From the NCBI RefSeq assembly GCF_030445035.2, contig NC_080702.1, positions 29,945,843 through 30,009,842 of the forward strand: DNA of 64,000 bases, given 5' to 3'. This document shows, one piece after another, positions 42,901 through 54,772 of this stretch (positions are counted from its first letter, which is position 1; every line of letters begins with the position of its first letter). A program made the translations under genes and the position numbers. Under the pieces are notes generated by a model. The model was not told the origin of the DNA. It saw only the letters and a program-made list of their open reading frames with translations, and did no database searches. The DNA comes from Dasypus novemcinctus (Eukaryota > Chordata > Mammalia > Cingulata > Dasypodidae).

Positions 42901-43790
42901 GCCCAGCGTCGTCTGGGGCGCTGGGAGGGTAAGGGGGAGGGGGACTAGGGCCGTGGGAGCCAGGTGACCCAGGGTGGATTTCTGCTTTGCGGGGGAAGGG
43001 AAGATGCGAACTCCCGACGTCCGGAGGCGCGAACCCAGCAGAAGACCTGGGAGGGGATCCAGGGCAGCCCCCAAACCGGTCACCCGCCCGGCCTGTCCCG
43101 GCCCCAGCCCGGCCGTCCTCGGGGTGGATCAAAAGACGCATTCATTCCCGGCCGGCGGGTGGGGGGCCCGAATGAATGGGGGGAAGGGGGGGAGGGGTCC
43201 CGACTGTCTTCTCGTCCAAGACCTTCACAATGGACAAGGGCATTCATTCATTCACTCGTCAAATATTTCATATGCGCCTGCTCCCTGCCAGGCGCTGCCC
43301 TGCCTCTGCAGGCACATCCCCGGGGTAGGCTGACTGTGGGAGCGGGGACAGCAGCGTGGAGGGCTGCCACGGGGCGGCGGCAAGAACCGGATGGCGCTTT
43401 CCTTTGCGCTCGCTGCGCGAATATTTATTGAGCATCTATTTTGTGCGAGGATCCAGCCATCCCAAGGCGCTGCAACCGCAGGGAGCTGACCTCTGGGGGG
43501 GGCCTCCCTCCTCCATCTGGCTGTGGGATCCCTGAGGGCAGAGGCTGAGTCTCTTTTGTGCCCGGAGGCTGCGCCAAGCAGCATCTTAGCATATCTGCAA
43601 GGAGATCATCTCACCGCCTCCAGATTAGGTTTGTAACCGGGATTTCTCTGGCAGGTCCAAGAACCGAAGGCACACTCAAGACAGGCACCTGGTAAGCAGG
43701 GACGCTGTGTTCCCAGGCCAGCTGAAGAGTTCCTGTTCTGGTTCACAGCTGCCTCCTCCGGCAGCAGGAGCTGGACCAGGAGTACATGGT

Positions 43791-43810
43791 GCTTTCTGGG
43801 AATTGTAGTT
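43791..43810 (-). promoter_or_regulatory. ZNF143/THAP11-type motif
   Basis: On the minus strand AACTACAATTCCCAGAAAGC, very close to the SBS consensus ACTACAATTCCCAGAATGC bound by ZNF143. It lies about 1 kb upstream of the GIPC1 CpG island. Function is inferred from the motif only. Confidence 0.6.
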
Positions 43811-45656
43811 CTTTGAGGCAGGCCTCTCGCTGCTGCACTCCTGCTCCGGCCAACTGAGTCTGTGCAAACTGCGGGCTGAGCTGCTGCGTGACCCAGCCCG
43901 GCCAGGGCCTGCAGACCCGGAAAGGGACAGCGGAGAGCTGGCCCTGGGCTGCACCGCCGGCCCCACCCAGCTGGCAATCACGGCGACTGCCCAGGCAGCA
44001 GGCACAGCTATTGTCTCTGGCTTCCTGCTCGGCTGACCTCTGCCACCCTGCCTGAGTGACTGGCTGCCTCGGCCGGGCCAGCGTCCCCTGTGGGAATGTG
44101 TCCACTGCCCTGCTCGAGGCTGGCAGCTGAGCTGCCCCTGCACACCTGCTCTTGGGGAGATGGGGAGGCAGGAATGAGTTAGCAGCCCCCCCCCCAGGGG
44201 ATTTTACAGATGGAGACGCGTGTTTGGACTGGGGTGTGAGACAAGGACCTTCTCTTCGAGGGTGATGGAAAAGTTTCGGTGATGGGTGGGGGCGATGGTG
44301 TAAATGTAACCAGTCCCACTTGGCTAAAACGGGAAATTTGATGTCGTTTATTTGTTGCTGCGATTTTAATTTAAAGTTTAAATGTACTCATGCAGCTCGC
44401 CTGCTTCTCTCGGGCAGCGCTGGCCACGCTGCTTTCTGGAGGCGGGTGGGTGGTAGCCATGATAAAGGACTCAGGGACGCAGCCCCGGCGTGTGCTGGCG
44501 TTCTCCCCGCGGCCTCGGAGGCCTGTTTCTAACTTGATTTGTGCCCCCAGGGTGTCTCAGGCTGCCCCAGACTGCACATGTCCTAGAACTGAGGTCCCCC
44601 ATCCATGCCCCAAACCTGCCCCCTACCCTGCTTTTCCCAGCTCGGAGATGGCAGCTCCATCCTTCAGTGGCCCCAGGCCGCGAACTTGGACTTAGCCGTG
44701 ACTCCCGGTTTCCTGGGGTTGCAGCAACAAAGGGGGAGAGGGGCTTAAAACTACCGCGATATATTCTCTCGCCCTTCTGGAGACCAAGGTCTGAAATCGA
44801 AATGTCAGCAGGGACGTGCTCTTTCCAGAACCCGTAGGGGAGAATCCTGCCGGCCAAGTCCAGCTCCTGGTTTGTCGGCCATCCTCGGTGTCCCCTGGCT
44901 TGTTGGCGTGTCACTCGTGCTGGCCTCACGTGGCCGAATTCTCTGTTTCCGTGTGGTTTCTCCCCTTCGCGTTGGACCAAGGCCCTGCCCTAACCTGATC
45001 TGCCCTCCTTTTTAACTACTTCCACCTGCAATGACCCTGTTCCCAAAGGTTGCCACATGCACAGTTAGGGGGCTGGGGGGGGGTGGACTGAGGGCTTGAG
45101 ACGATCCTTTTAGGGGAGACAATTTAACACTTGGCTTCCTTGCACTCTCAGCTTGTCTGTCGATCTGATCAGGTCTATCTCTAAAACGCATCTTCAATCG
45201 TTTCCTGCCTCTTCCAGGTTGAATCCCATCCTCTCCCATCTGGACCAGCACAGTAGCCTCTGTCCTGCCCCCCCCCCCGGCTGTTCCCTCCACGGCGGCC
45301 AGAGGGCGCCCGTGAGCACTTGAGTCCCTAACCCTCCCCCTCCCCCCCCAAACCCGCCCCCGAGGGCCGAGGCTTTCCTTCTGCCCTCGGTTAGGATCTT
45401 CCCAAGGGCAGGGGCTGCCATTGAGACTAGCCACCCCAAGGGCCCAGCTCAGACTTCCGGGCGAAAGCAAGTTTGCGGAGACTCAGCAACTTTGCACCAG
45501 CTTCTCCTCGGCCTGGAACACCCCAGCCTGCCCCAGACGCCTGGCTTGTCCCCAGACCCGCCCGGGGCCACTGCAGGCCACGGGGGTGATGCTTGCCCCT
45601 CATCCCCGGGACCTGCCAGGTCCCCCTCCTCCTCCCTGCCCTCCTAGCCCAGGGCA

Positions 45657-46050
45657 GTGTGTTGAATGGTTGCGCCCCCTTGCCCCCCACAAAAGAAATG
45701 TCTACCGGGAAACTTACAGTGCAATTAAGCCGGGGATCTTGATCCTGGATTGGGGCCGGCCCTAAACTGGAAGACACAGAGACACGCAAGGGCAGGGCCA
45801 CGTGAAGACAGAGGCAGAGCTGGGGGTGCAAAGGATGCCGGGAGAGAAGCCTGGAACAAATTGCCTTCCTGAGGCCCCCGCGGGCCCCCACCTCCTACCA
45901 CTGTCTCCCTCAGAACCTCCAGCAAAGACCCATCCTGCCGGCACCTCGATTTGGGGCTCTCACCCCCTAAACTGTGAGAGAACCCATTTCTGTGCTAAGC
46001 CCCCCAAGCTGGTGGTGACAGGCTTCAGCAGCCCCAGAAAACTCCAGGGT
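45657..46050 (+). mobile_element. MLT1-like LTR
   Basis: GTGTTGAATGGTTGCGCCCC at the left, GGCACCTCGATTTGGGGCTC and AAACTGTGAGAGAACCCATT at the right, in MLT1 sense order. Confidence 0.6.
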
Positions 46051-47794
46051 GGTGTTTCCTGGGTGCCCCAGGCCTGCAGGGGTTCGGGGCACCTGACAGC
46101 CAGCTGGTTTCAGCAGCCCCGCCCGAGCACGTTTTCAGTTTCGGGCTGACTGTGCATCCAAAATCTGAAAAACTGAAAATATATGTGTTATGCTTCCGCT
46201 TATGTAAGCTCAGGCGCTCCGTCTCGGAGGAGGCACAGTTTTTACTTAAACACAGCCGGCCCGAGGGAGGGAGCGAGGGGAGTTGACTTTTCCCCGCCCA
46301 AACGATGCGTGCACCTTTTGAGTTTGGCACCGGCATGTGGCTCAGGTAAAAATGAATCGCTGAGGTACGGAAAATCGTCTTGCAGGTGGGTCCTTAAAGA
46401 ACGAGGAAGCGCCACGTGTGCTGACACGCTGAGCAGCGCGGAACCGCCCAGCTTGGAGGGCGGCTTGGGAATAGACAAATACATTTAGAGACAGCGAAGA
46501 AGGACACGGGAGGGACAAGTTCACTTGCCTCAGCCCCAGGCGCCTTCCGCCTGCCCAGTGGAGGCCCTGGAGAAAAATCAAGGTGCTTCCCAGCAGCAGT
46601 CTTTCTCTCCGCTCTGGTCCTTTCTTTTTGACCGTGAACTTGTTGCTCAAAGTACTGATCTGCCTAAGCCCTTCACAGGCACCCAGGACAGCTATTCCCG
46701 TGTGGTGCGTTCCCAGGACCGCGTGTCCCTGCAGGTTCCGTGCTTTGTGGCCGAGGAACGTCAATGGGAAATTCACAGGGGCCGGCTCTATTGGAAGGCA
46801 CTTAGTAGGGCAGCAGTGCTACTGAGGCCAGGGCTGGTTCTGCTAAAAGCGTGATCCTGGGGCCCAAGGTTGCCCAATATTTTCTGATCAGGTCCCGCTT
46901 GGCTCTGGTATTTCAGGGGTCCCCTCCTTCACACCCATATGCTGTTTCCTGGCTTGATAAGACTGATTTCTCTTTTAAAAAAAAAAATCACAAACCAAAC
47001 TTGGGTAAAGATCCCTCTAAGACTTGGGCTGCCCAATAGCTGCCACCAGCCATGATTGGGTACTTTGGCGAGGAACTCAATGTTTAGTTTTTAATTATTA
47101 AGAATTTAAGTTTTGAAAGAACAGATAAAGACCATTCCTACCATTGCAAAAAAGCCCTGTTTGACAGTGCTGCCCCCGGATTCAACTGCTTCAGTGGGAA
47201 GGCAAAGTAATTCCTAGTCCAATTAGATTTTGACTTTGAAATATCTTGTGCCAAATTAGCAATACTGACTCTATGTAGCTGCTCACTTTATAATAAAACC
47301 AGTTCCTCAAAATAACCTACAAGGAAAAGGCAGCTGCAGGCCAAACTGCTGGAATTCTAGCTCTGGCTTGGCCACGCCTGCCCGACGCCCAGCCTGTTGT
47401 AGCAAGAAGGGGCGGCCAAGCACTCAGGGGGTGAGTGACATATACTTTTTGGGTCCCTGGACCACCCCCAGAGGAAGTCAGAATGCCTGTAAGAGAGAAC
47501 AGGAGCCCATCCTCTGCCCCTTGACTTGGGTCCCAACCTTGACCAAGAAAAAAAACAAAAACAAAAACAAAACAATACTGAACCCAACTGCACTCCGGCC
47601 TCTTTGGATGTTTGCATCTAGATTCCGGGCTGGTTGTTTTCTACCCCACCTCAGGCCCAGGGAGGAGATATCTCGAGCCTACACAGATGTCTTTCTCCCG
47701 TCTTTCTCCCGCCCTTAACACTACCCAGCCCCGCCCAGGACAACAGAACACTCAAGCAAGAGTCGCAGAACCGCTCCCGAGGTTAGCATCAGTC

Positions 47795-48916
47795 TTTAAT
47801 GCCGTTGTGCCGCGCACTGACAGGTCGCACTTTGGTCTCAGAGGCAGTGGCAACTTATAACAATGAGTCGGAAGAGCTGAGCACCAGACTGGCCTCTAGG
47901 GAACAGACACTCGTTTCCAACTGCCCTTCCCGCGAGATTTCTTCTGGATTCCAACGTGGCCCTTTACAGAGCGGGAGCCGTCGGGGACTGGCTTTGTTTG
48001 CGTGCACACCAACTTTACACGGAATTATAAAAACATATTTACAGGCGATCCGCAGTGCTCCTGTAATCAGAAGCAAAGACCCTTTTATCAAAAGGGATTA
48101 TAGCTAGGGCTGTGCAAAATTCAAAAGGAACAGATCCTTTTGAAAAGAGTCCAGAGTCCGTTGGTTTAAGAAGGGAACAGAAGTTGACCAGGGCTTCTGT
48201 TGCCGCGCCAGATTTGCTGTAAGATTGCCTTCCGGGACAGGAAAGGGTGTGGGCCGGGAATAGCCCGCTCGGCCTCCCAGAGCCCCCGGCCCCGGGCAGG
48301 AGCGGCTGCCGTGCGACTCACTTGCTGGAGGCCGGCTCTCCCTGTCGTGGTCCCGCGGGAACGAGGTACTGCTGGTGGGCGCCGGCCAGGCAGTTCTGCA
48401 GAAATCGGCTAGGTTCTCAATTTGAGATGGCAAAAAAGAAGGCAGGCTTCTCCGGGGGAAGAGCAAGACGTCGGAGACAGATACAGAATAAAACACAGAC
48501 TGATCACACAACCGAGGGAGGGGAATGTACCGAGTCTGGGAACTAAGAAAGCGGGTTAGACGCCCCTCCCACCAACAGCTGGAAACAAAGGGACTACAGA
48601 AGGCCAGGTCCAGCTGACAGTCTGCCTCTTGTGCGGGAGGAGACTGAAGGGGGGGGGGCCCACCTGGAAAGGACGCACGACTCAGTGGGTACCTTTACCT
48701 GCGCTCCCCACCGCCTGCCGCCCTATTGCTCAAAAAACCACTGAAGTCTAGTGCGCCACTTTGAAAGATTGTAATATATTCTCTGGAAAACAGTCAGCAG
48801 TACGGAAGCCCTCCCTGGGCCCTCACCCGCTCACGGGCCCACCACTGGTGGAAAGGTCTGGAAATCCTCGCGCTCTGGAAATGTCCCTGGTTAGTCCTTG
48901 GAGGGAGCGCAGGGCC
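47795..48916 (-). other. DNAJB1: DNAJB1 3' UTR with candidate ATTAAA poly(A) signal
   Basis: About 1.1 kb of non-repetitive sequence follows the stop and contains no known mobile element. ATTAAA on the minus strand at 47,800-47,795 is the first good poly(A) hexamer near the expected end. The length fits the ~2.2-kb mRNA known from human. The exact end is inferred. Confidence 0.6.
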
Positions 48917-49147
48917 CTATTTTGGAAGAACCTGCTCAAGTACGGTTTTTGACGTCTGGGGGATCCTCTCGGGGAAGATCACTTCGAACTCGATAATGAG
49001 GTCCCCGCGCTTCTCGGGTGTTTTGGGGAGGGGGAGGCCTTCTCCGGGGACTTTGCGCCTCATGCCCGGCCGGATGACGTCTTTGAAGACCACGGGTATG
49101 GTCCTGCCGTCCAAAGTGGGGACGGTCACCGTGCAGCCACACAGAGC
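48917..49147 (-). CDS. DNAJB1: DNAJB1 exon 3: CTD II and stop
   Basis: Acceptor CCCAAG, then [40 protein letters not shown] and the dimerisation tail to VLPK with TAG at 48,919-48,917. Confidence 0.96.
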   Translation of the reverse strand, partial: ALCGCTVTVPTLDGRTIPVVFKDVIRPGMRRKVPGEGLPLPKTPEKRGDLIIEFEVIFPERIPQTSKTVLEQVLPK

Positions 49148-50899
49148 CTTGGGGAGCAAAAGGACAGCATTAGGTGGAACGTGGTTCACTAAGCACCGCG
49201 CTTGCCCTGACGTTGCCTCGTGTGAAAGCCGAGCCCCTGCCCCAAAAGCGACCCAGGCCACCAGGACAGAAGCCCTGGCAGAGCCAGCGCCTGGTACCCA
49301 CGAAGCGCTCACGGGCATTTGCCGCAGCAAACACCGCGGGCTCCCAAGGGCGGCCCTCTCTCCACGGGTGCCGGCCCCCCTAGCGCCTTACCTCCCGCAG
49401 GCTGATCCTGGCTGGGTAAATGACATCGGAACCGTCCCTCTTAAAGATATTGTGGGGCTTGTCCTTTAAAACAAAGACGATGTCGGCTGGAATGTTGTTG
49501 GAGGTCTGGTCGCCCTCCTTGGGGAAGGTGATTTTGGTCCCTTCTTTCCACCCTCTCTTCACTTCGATGGTCAAGATCTTGTCTTCGTTGCGAATGCTCT
49601 TTCCGTCGGGGTTCAGGCGCTTGTGGGAGATTTTCATCTTCTTGGTGCAGCCGCTGTAGATCTCTTCGAGGGAGACCCGGAGATCGTGGGTGACGGGCGG
49701 GTCCTGCTTCTTCCGGGTGGGCTCCTGGGAGGGCCGGGAGCGGCTGAAGTTCATGTTGGTGAAGGCCCCCATGCCCAGGGGAAAGCCAGAGAACGGGTCG
49801 TCGGTGTCCATGCCTTCTTCGCCGTTCCGCTGCCCGAAGAAGTTATCGAAGGGATTGCGACCCCCGAAGAACTCCGCAAACATGGCGTGGGGGTCCCCGT
49901 GGAATGTGTAGCTGAAGGAGGTGCCATTAGCACCGCCGCTGCTCCCGCCACTGGGACCACTGCCCTTCAGGCCTGAAAGGCAAAACCGGAAGTTGTCAGG
50001 CAGCTGGCCAGCAAGACAGAAAGAGCTTGTGAACCCTCGGGGAGGAACAGTGCGGTGGGCGGGCCAGGAAGGTCCAGGGAGAGACCCCCAAGCTTTTGCA
50101 GCAACAGCAGCAAACCTTCCAGGCCTTTCTGGGTGGCGTGACAGTGGCGACCGGCACCAGGCCTCGGGCGGGCATCGCCCGGTGCCGCTCGGGCCCTGCC
50201 ACCTCCCGGCTGGCCCACCGTCCCTGGCAACCCTGCAAGAACCCACCGAGAGACCAGAGAGCAAAGGCCGGGGGTGGGGGCAGCAGGTCTGCCTTCCCTA
50301 ACTGCGTGCTCTTGGCACCCTCGGGGCTGCTGGAGGGCGTGGGAGGGGCGGGGAGGGAAGGTACAAAAGACACGGAGCTTTTCAAGTTGTCCCCGGCGCG
50401 CCCTGGCTCCGCCACCATCTTACATAAAGGCCGCGCGTGTCTTGGGTCCGGGAGCCAGGCTGAGTCACAGACGGGCAGCTGGACCACAGCGAGGCCTCCT
50501 GCGGTCGCCCCCGCTCCCCGCCTGCCAGCCCGGCCAGCGCCGGGCAGGGGGACCTCCCGCCGCCGCCGCCCCCGCTCCCCGCACGACGCGCCCAGAGCCG
50601 CCTCCCGCCCAGCCGCGGCCGCCGGGGCCGTCCCCCGGGCCTCGGTTTCTCCCCCCGCCTCCGCCTGTCAAGCGGCGCGCGCACGCACCTTCCTCCCCGT
50701 AGCGGTCGAAGATGTCGCGCTTGCGCGGGTCGCTGAGCACGTCGTAGGCCTCGGCGATCTCCTTGAACTTCTCCTCGGCGCCGGGCTCCTTGTTCTTGTC
50801 CGGGTGGTAGCGCAGCGCCTGGCGGCGGTAGGCCCGCTTGATCTCCTCGTCCGACGCGCCGCGGGCCAGGCCCAGCGTCTGGTAGTAGTCCTTGCCCAT
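48917..50899 (-). CDS. DNAJB1: HSP40 co-chaperone DNAJB1, three exons
   Basis: DNAJB1 (HSP40/Hdj1) is a cytosolic and nuclear type II J-protein that delivers substrates to HSP70 and stimulates its ATPase. Exons 50,899-50,689, 49,972-49,392 and 49,147-48,917 sum to 1,023 bases: 340 residues plus stop, the human length. The J-domain ([23 protein letters not shown] at residues 32-34) is followed by the Gly/Phe region ([29 protein letters not shown]) and two beta-barrel substrate-binding domains ([30 protein letters not shown]), with no zinc finger. It ends VLEQVLPK where human ends in Ile. The intron after the J-domain is phase 1, as in human. Two acceptors are not ideal (CCAAG before exon 3) but give the conserved protein. 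Confidence 0.98.
49392..49972 (-). CDS. DNAJB1: DNAJB1 exon 2: G/F region and CTD I
   Basis: TTTCAG acceptor, then [12 protein letters not shown], the Gly/Phe region and most of the substrate-binding domains to ARISLRE. GTAAGG donor, phase 0. Confidence 0.97.
50689..50899 (-). CDS. DNAJB1: DNAJB1 exon 1: J-domain
   Basis: ATG in GGCC-ATG-GGC context. Encodes the whole J-domain with [10 protein letters not shown] and ends DRYGEE at a GTGCGT donor, phase 1. Confidence 0.97.
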
Positions 50900-50939
50900 G
50901 GCCCCCCGCCTGCGGCCCGCCGCCCCGTCCTCGCCGCGC

Positions 50940-51420
50940 CCCGGCTCCGCCGCCGCCCCGTCCCGGACCCTATATACCCGTCCGGCGGAAGCTTCCAGAG
51001 CCCGCCGGCCCCCTCCAGAACCTTCCGCCCCGCCCCCCGCGCCGCGCCGGCCAATCGCCGCCGCCCGCCCCGCGACGCGCGACGTCCGGGGCGGGGCCGC
51101 GCCGGCAACGGCCGCCCGCGCGCGGCCACGCCCCCTCCCGCTCGGGCCGCGGCCACGCCTCGTCGCGGCGCGCTCCCCCGCGAGCCGGCGGGGGCCCCGC
51201 CCACCTCGGCCGTGGGGAGCCAATCGGGGCCTGCCCCTCCCCTGGGTCAGCGAGGAACTGACGCACTCCCGCCCCACGACCCAGTTCGTCTTCCGGGAAG
51301 GGGCGGGGCTCGTGGCGGCCCCTCCCCCTGAGAGGCCCCGCCTCCACGCCGCGCGTCCGGAGTTCGGGCCCGCCCAGCGACTTTGCCTCTCCCTGTTCCA
51401 GGCTCATTTCTGCGACATGG
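50940..51420. other. CpG island at the DNAJB1 promoter
   Basis: Dense CpG sequence from within DNAJB1 exon 1 out to about 51,400, with several GGGGCGGGG boxes on both strands. No second gene start is visible on the plus strand. Confidence 0.7.
50971..51026 (-). promoter_or_regulatory. DNAJB1: DNAJB1 heat-shock promoter: TATA box and two HSEs
   Basis: TATATA of the minus-strand box lies at 50,971-50,977, about 75 bases before the ATG. Just upstream are two heat-shock elements: GGAAGCTTCCAGA at 50,987-50,999 (alternating GAA/TTC units) and CTCCAGAACCTTCCG at 51,012-51,026. Inverted repeats of nGAAn are the binding site of HSF1, so heat induction is expected. A CCAAT box lies at 51,051-51,055 and another at 51,220-51,224. 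Confidence 0.85.
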
Positions 51421-51639
51421 ATGTGAAAGTACCCACGCGTCCGCTTTTTCCGGGAATGGGGAAGATGCAGTCGTGCATGCCAGGCCTGTCCCTGTCTTCA
51501 CCAGTATGGTGAGGGGGCGGGTGGCAGTGCTTATTCCCAGGTGCTGAGCTCACCTCTCCGGAGAGGTCTCCCAGCTCCTCTCTTCATGCCTTCCACGTGT
51601 CCCAATTTCTCAAGAGCATCTGCCACTGAAATCTGAAAT

Positions 51640-52035
51640 GATCTCGCCCTGGCTTTCCTCCTCACCTCTGTGACCTCTGCTTATGAAGTTAACATGCACG
51701 CTTTCTGACTGTCCCTGAGAGGGAAGAAGAGATGTGATGTGGAGGTGTTTCCAAGACTGGAGTTGTCCTGGGTGGTACTGCAGGGACAGACGCTGGACAT
51801 TGTATGTCCTGCCATGGCCCACTGGGTTGACTGGGGGAGAGTGTAGACTACAATGTAAACCATTATCCAAGTGGTGCAGCAGTGCTCCAAAATGTATTCA
51901 CCAGGTGCGGTGTATGTCCCATGATGATGAAAGAGGTTGTTGATGTGAGAGGAATGGGGTGAGGGGGGTGGGGGGGTCTATGGGACCTCTTAATTTTTTT
52001 AATGTAATATTAAAAAAAAAATAGAGGAAAAAAAA
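51640..52035 (+). mobile_element. L1-like 3' end with A-rich tail
   Basis: ATTCACCAGGTGCGGTGTAT, CATGATGATGAAAGAGGTTG, CTATGGGACCTCTTAATTTT and an A-rich tail. The same ending occurs reversed near 11,585-11,790. Confidence 0.5.
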
Positions 52036-52274
52036 TAACTGTCCCTGGTTGCTTTTTTTGAGCCTGCTTATTTTTCTTCTCCTATTACTTACCTTTATGA
52101 TTTGGGGGAGGAGGGAACCAGCCCTCAGAGCCTCTGCTTCCTCATCTGTGCAAGGCTCTGAGTTTGGGGTCCCTGTGATCATGCACAGGTTTGCTGGGGA
52201 AGGGTGGTGCAGAGAGGGGGGACTGCCTTAGACGGGCAGAGGGAAGAAGGGGCAGGGGGCACGGGGTCCGGGAA

Positions 52275-52480
52275 GGTCAGGGCTCTGGAGCTGGGCTGCC
52301 AGGTTTGATTTCTGGTTCCAGCACTTCCTGGTTGCGTGAACCTTGGGCTGGTTCCTTGACCATTCCTGGCCTTGGTTTCCCCATTTGTACAATGGGGACA
52401 GCAGCTGCAGCCCCCGTTTAGGGCTTTTTTTGAAGTTTCCAAGAGTCGATATTGGTAAAGTACTTAGGACAGGCTTGGCA
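52275..52480 (+). mobile_element. MIR element
   Basis: GGTTTGATTTCTGGTTCCAG, GGTTGCGTGAACCTTGGGCT and CCCCATTTGTACAATGGGGA. Confidence 0.75.
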
Positions 52481-52729
52481 CAAGGGAAGCCGTGAAAGGG
52501 CGAGTCATCTTGTTCCGGGTGAGCTGCTGAGCACCCCCCTCCCCGGGCAGCGCCCCAGCAAATCTTCCTGAGATGTCCATCCTGGCACAGGCTGGGTCCC
52601 CCAAGAAAGAAGACCTGTGGCCTTCCCTTGCTGTCCGGACCTTCCTGCCCACTCACTGTCCCCCAAAAGAGTGTGTCGGCAAGGGCTTTGTGGGGGGGAG
52701 AGAATTAATTTTAAAAGTTAGGGATATAG

Positions 52730-53168
52730 GGAAGCGGACTTGGCCCAGTGGTTAGGGCGTCCGCCTACCACATGGGAGGTCCGCGGTTCAAACCCCGGGC
52801 CTCCTTGACCCGTGTGGAGCTGCCCATGTGCAGTGCTGATGCGCGCATGGAGTGCCGTGCCATGCAGGGGTGTCCCCGTGTAGGGGAGCCCCACGTGCAA
52901 GGAGTGCACCCCATAAGGAGAGCCGCCCAGCGTGGAAGAAAGTGCAGCCTGCCCAGGAATGGCGCCACACACACGGAGAGCTGACACAGCAAGATGACGC
53001 AACAAAAAGAAACACAGAAACACAGATTCCCAGTGCTGCTGCTAAGGAGAGAAGCAGTCACAGAAGAACATACAGCAAATGGACACAGAGAACAGACAAC
53101 TGGGGGGGGGAGGGGAAATAAATAAAAAAAATCTTTAAAAAAAATGAAAAATAAAAATCTTAAAAAAA
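52730..53168 (+). mobile_element. DAS-type SINE, full length
   Basis: GGGAAGCGGACTTGGCCCAG head, box B GGTTCAAACCCCGGG, complete body and a long A-rich tail. Very close in sequence to the copies at 16,869 and 56,884. Confidence 0.9.
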
Positions 53169-53689
53169 AGAATTAGGGATATAGCTAATAGCATACTAGC
53201 AGGCACGTCATCATCGTGGGAAAACAAAACAGACGTCTGTGGGTTTCTTCGCACTTACACTATAGGATTTTATAGTGTAAATTTACAACAGTGGTGGCAC
53301 CACCTTTTAGATGTTTGGCCTTCAAAGGTATTAACATGGCTCTGGTTTTACAAACGGTTCTTGCCACACATGGGAGGGTGAGAAAACATCTGGCAAGGAG
53401 TGGCCCTGTATTTCCTTAAACCTGGGAACTAAGCCCGGTACAGGTTCCAGAGATTTTAACTCTTTAGAGAAAGAAAAAAAAAGCAGACCTGCACACTGAA
53501 TGGGCATTTCAGAATGTTCCTGGGAAAGTGGCCTGTGTGGAAACCTCAGCAGATCTTGGGTTTTGGCCTCGGAGCAGCTAAGCAGGCCGGCTGGGAGTCA
53601 TTCTGCCTCTGTGCAAATCCCTGACCCCCTATTTATAATCATTTATTGCCTGCGTGCTCTTGGACAACTTGCCTGATGTCTGGGCGCTT

Positions 53690-53965
53690 CGGGTCACGCC
53701 TCTGTAAAATGGGGATCAGGGTAGGTGGTGCCTCTCTGAGTGCTAGGTGCACGGCTTGAGAGAAGTCAGATAAAGAACATTTCACTAACAGCTAGTGCTG
53801 TGTTGTGTGCCAGGCCTATTCTGAATCCTCGATGCGCGTGAACTCAGTCGCTCCGCAGAAAAGTCCTTTGAGGTAGGACAACTGTGTTATCCCCCTTCTC
53901 CAGGTGGGGAAACTGAGGCCCTGAGCAGCCACGGGACCTGCCCAAGTTCACCCAGGGAGTGAAAC
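53690..53965 (-). mobile_element. MIR-type fragment, antisense
   Basis: CCAGGTGGGGAAACTGAGGC and CACGGGACCTGCCCAAGTTC are reversed MIR core sequence. Confidence 0.6.
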
Positions 53966-54086
53966 GCTGAAGTGCAGAAGGTGATGCAGGTAACGATAAA
54001 GCTCTAATTATTAAAAACGAAAACTGCATTACTGCATGCCTCAACTGTTCATCTTTTCATCCTAAAGACTTTCAAAGGCAAGTTGG

Positions 54087-54232
54087 GGGAAGCGGACGTG
54101 ACTCAACGGATAGCGTGTCCACCTACCACATGGGAGGTCCAGGGTTCAAACCCAGGGCCTCCTGACCCGTGTGGAGCTGGCCCATGCACAGTGCTGATGC
54201 ATGCAAGGAGTGCCCTGCCATGCAGGGGCAAG
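54087..54232 (+). mobile_element. DAS-type SINE, 3' truncated
   Basis: GGGGGAAGCGGACGTGACTC head and the first part of the body, cut at GGGGCAAGTTGG. The last bases (GCAAGTTGG) repeat those just before the element at 54,079-54,087, a probable target-site duplication. Confidence 0.85.
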
Positions 54233-54319
54233 TTGGCCATGCATCGGCTAATCCCACCCTGTGAAACACCCAAGTGAAATAAAAACCTTTGTTCACACAG
54301 ACACCTTCCATGAACATTC

Positions 54320-54770
54320 ACTGTGGCTTTGTAATCACCCAAAGCTGAAAATAACCGAAATGTCCTTCAGTGGGTCCAATGGATCATTGGTACGATGGAA
54401 GAGGACTCGGCCATAAAAAGGAACGGAAAAAAAGCAAGAAATGTAAAAAAGCTACGGTTACCCAATGCAATACAGAAAAACCTTAGAGGCCCAGTGTGAA
54501 GTGAAAGAAGCCAGACTCAAAAGGCTGCCTGCTGTGTGGTTCCATTTATAGGCCTTTCTGGAAAACGCAGGACTAAAGTGACAGAAAGCAGGTCATCGGC
54601 TGCCAGGGCTGGGGTAGGCTACAAAGGGACACCAAGAAATATTATGGGGTGGTGGAGAGGTTCGTCTATATTTTGCTGGTGGTGGTAGGTATGCGACTGC
54701 ATAGGTTCAGGAGCATACACCGCAGAGGGTAACTTTTACTCCATTTAAATTTTATCTCAATTGCAATCCA
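54320..54770 (+). mobile_element. L1 3' fragment
   Basis: CCCAAAGCTGAAAATAACCG, AAATGTCCTTCAGTGGGTCC and CCATAAAAAGGAACGG follow L1 3' sequence. Confidence 0.65.
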
Positions 54771-54772
54771 AA

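Larger units (their letters stand above)
42901..47780. other. Intergenic GIPC1-DNAJB1
   Basis: No gene recognised. It contains MIR/L2-type ends near 43,230-43,450 (AATATTTATTGAGCATCTAT), the ZNF143-type motif at 43,791, and an MLT1-like LTR at 45,657-46,050. The stretch 46,850-47,350 is AT-richer and unassigned. Confidence 0.55.

Noticed and set aside
51432-51443. CCCACGCGTCCG, identical to a common cDNA-library adaptor
   Set aside because: It sits in ordinary GC-rich promoter flank with no vector sequence beside it; a 12-base match can occur by chance.
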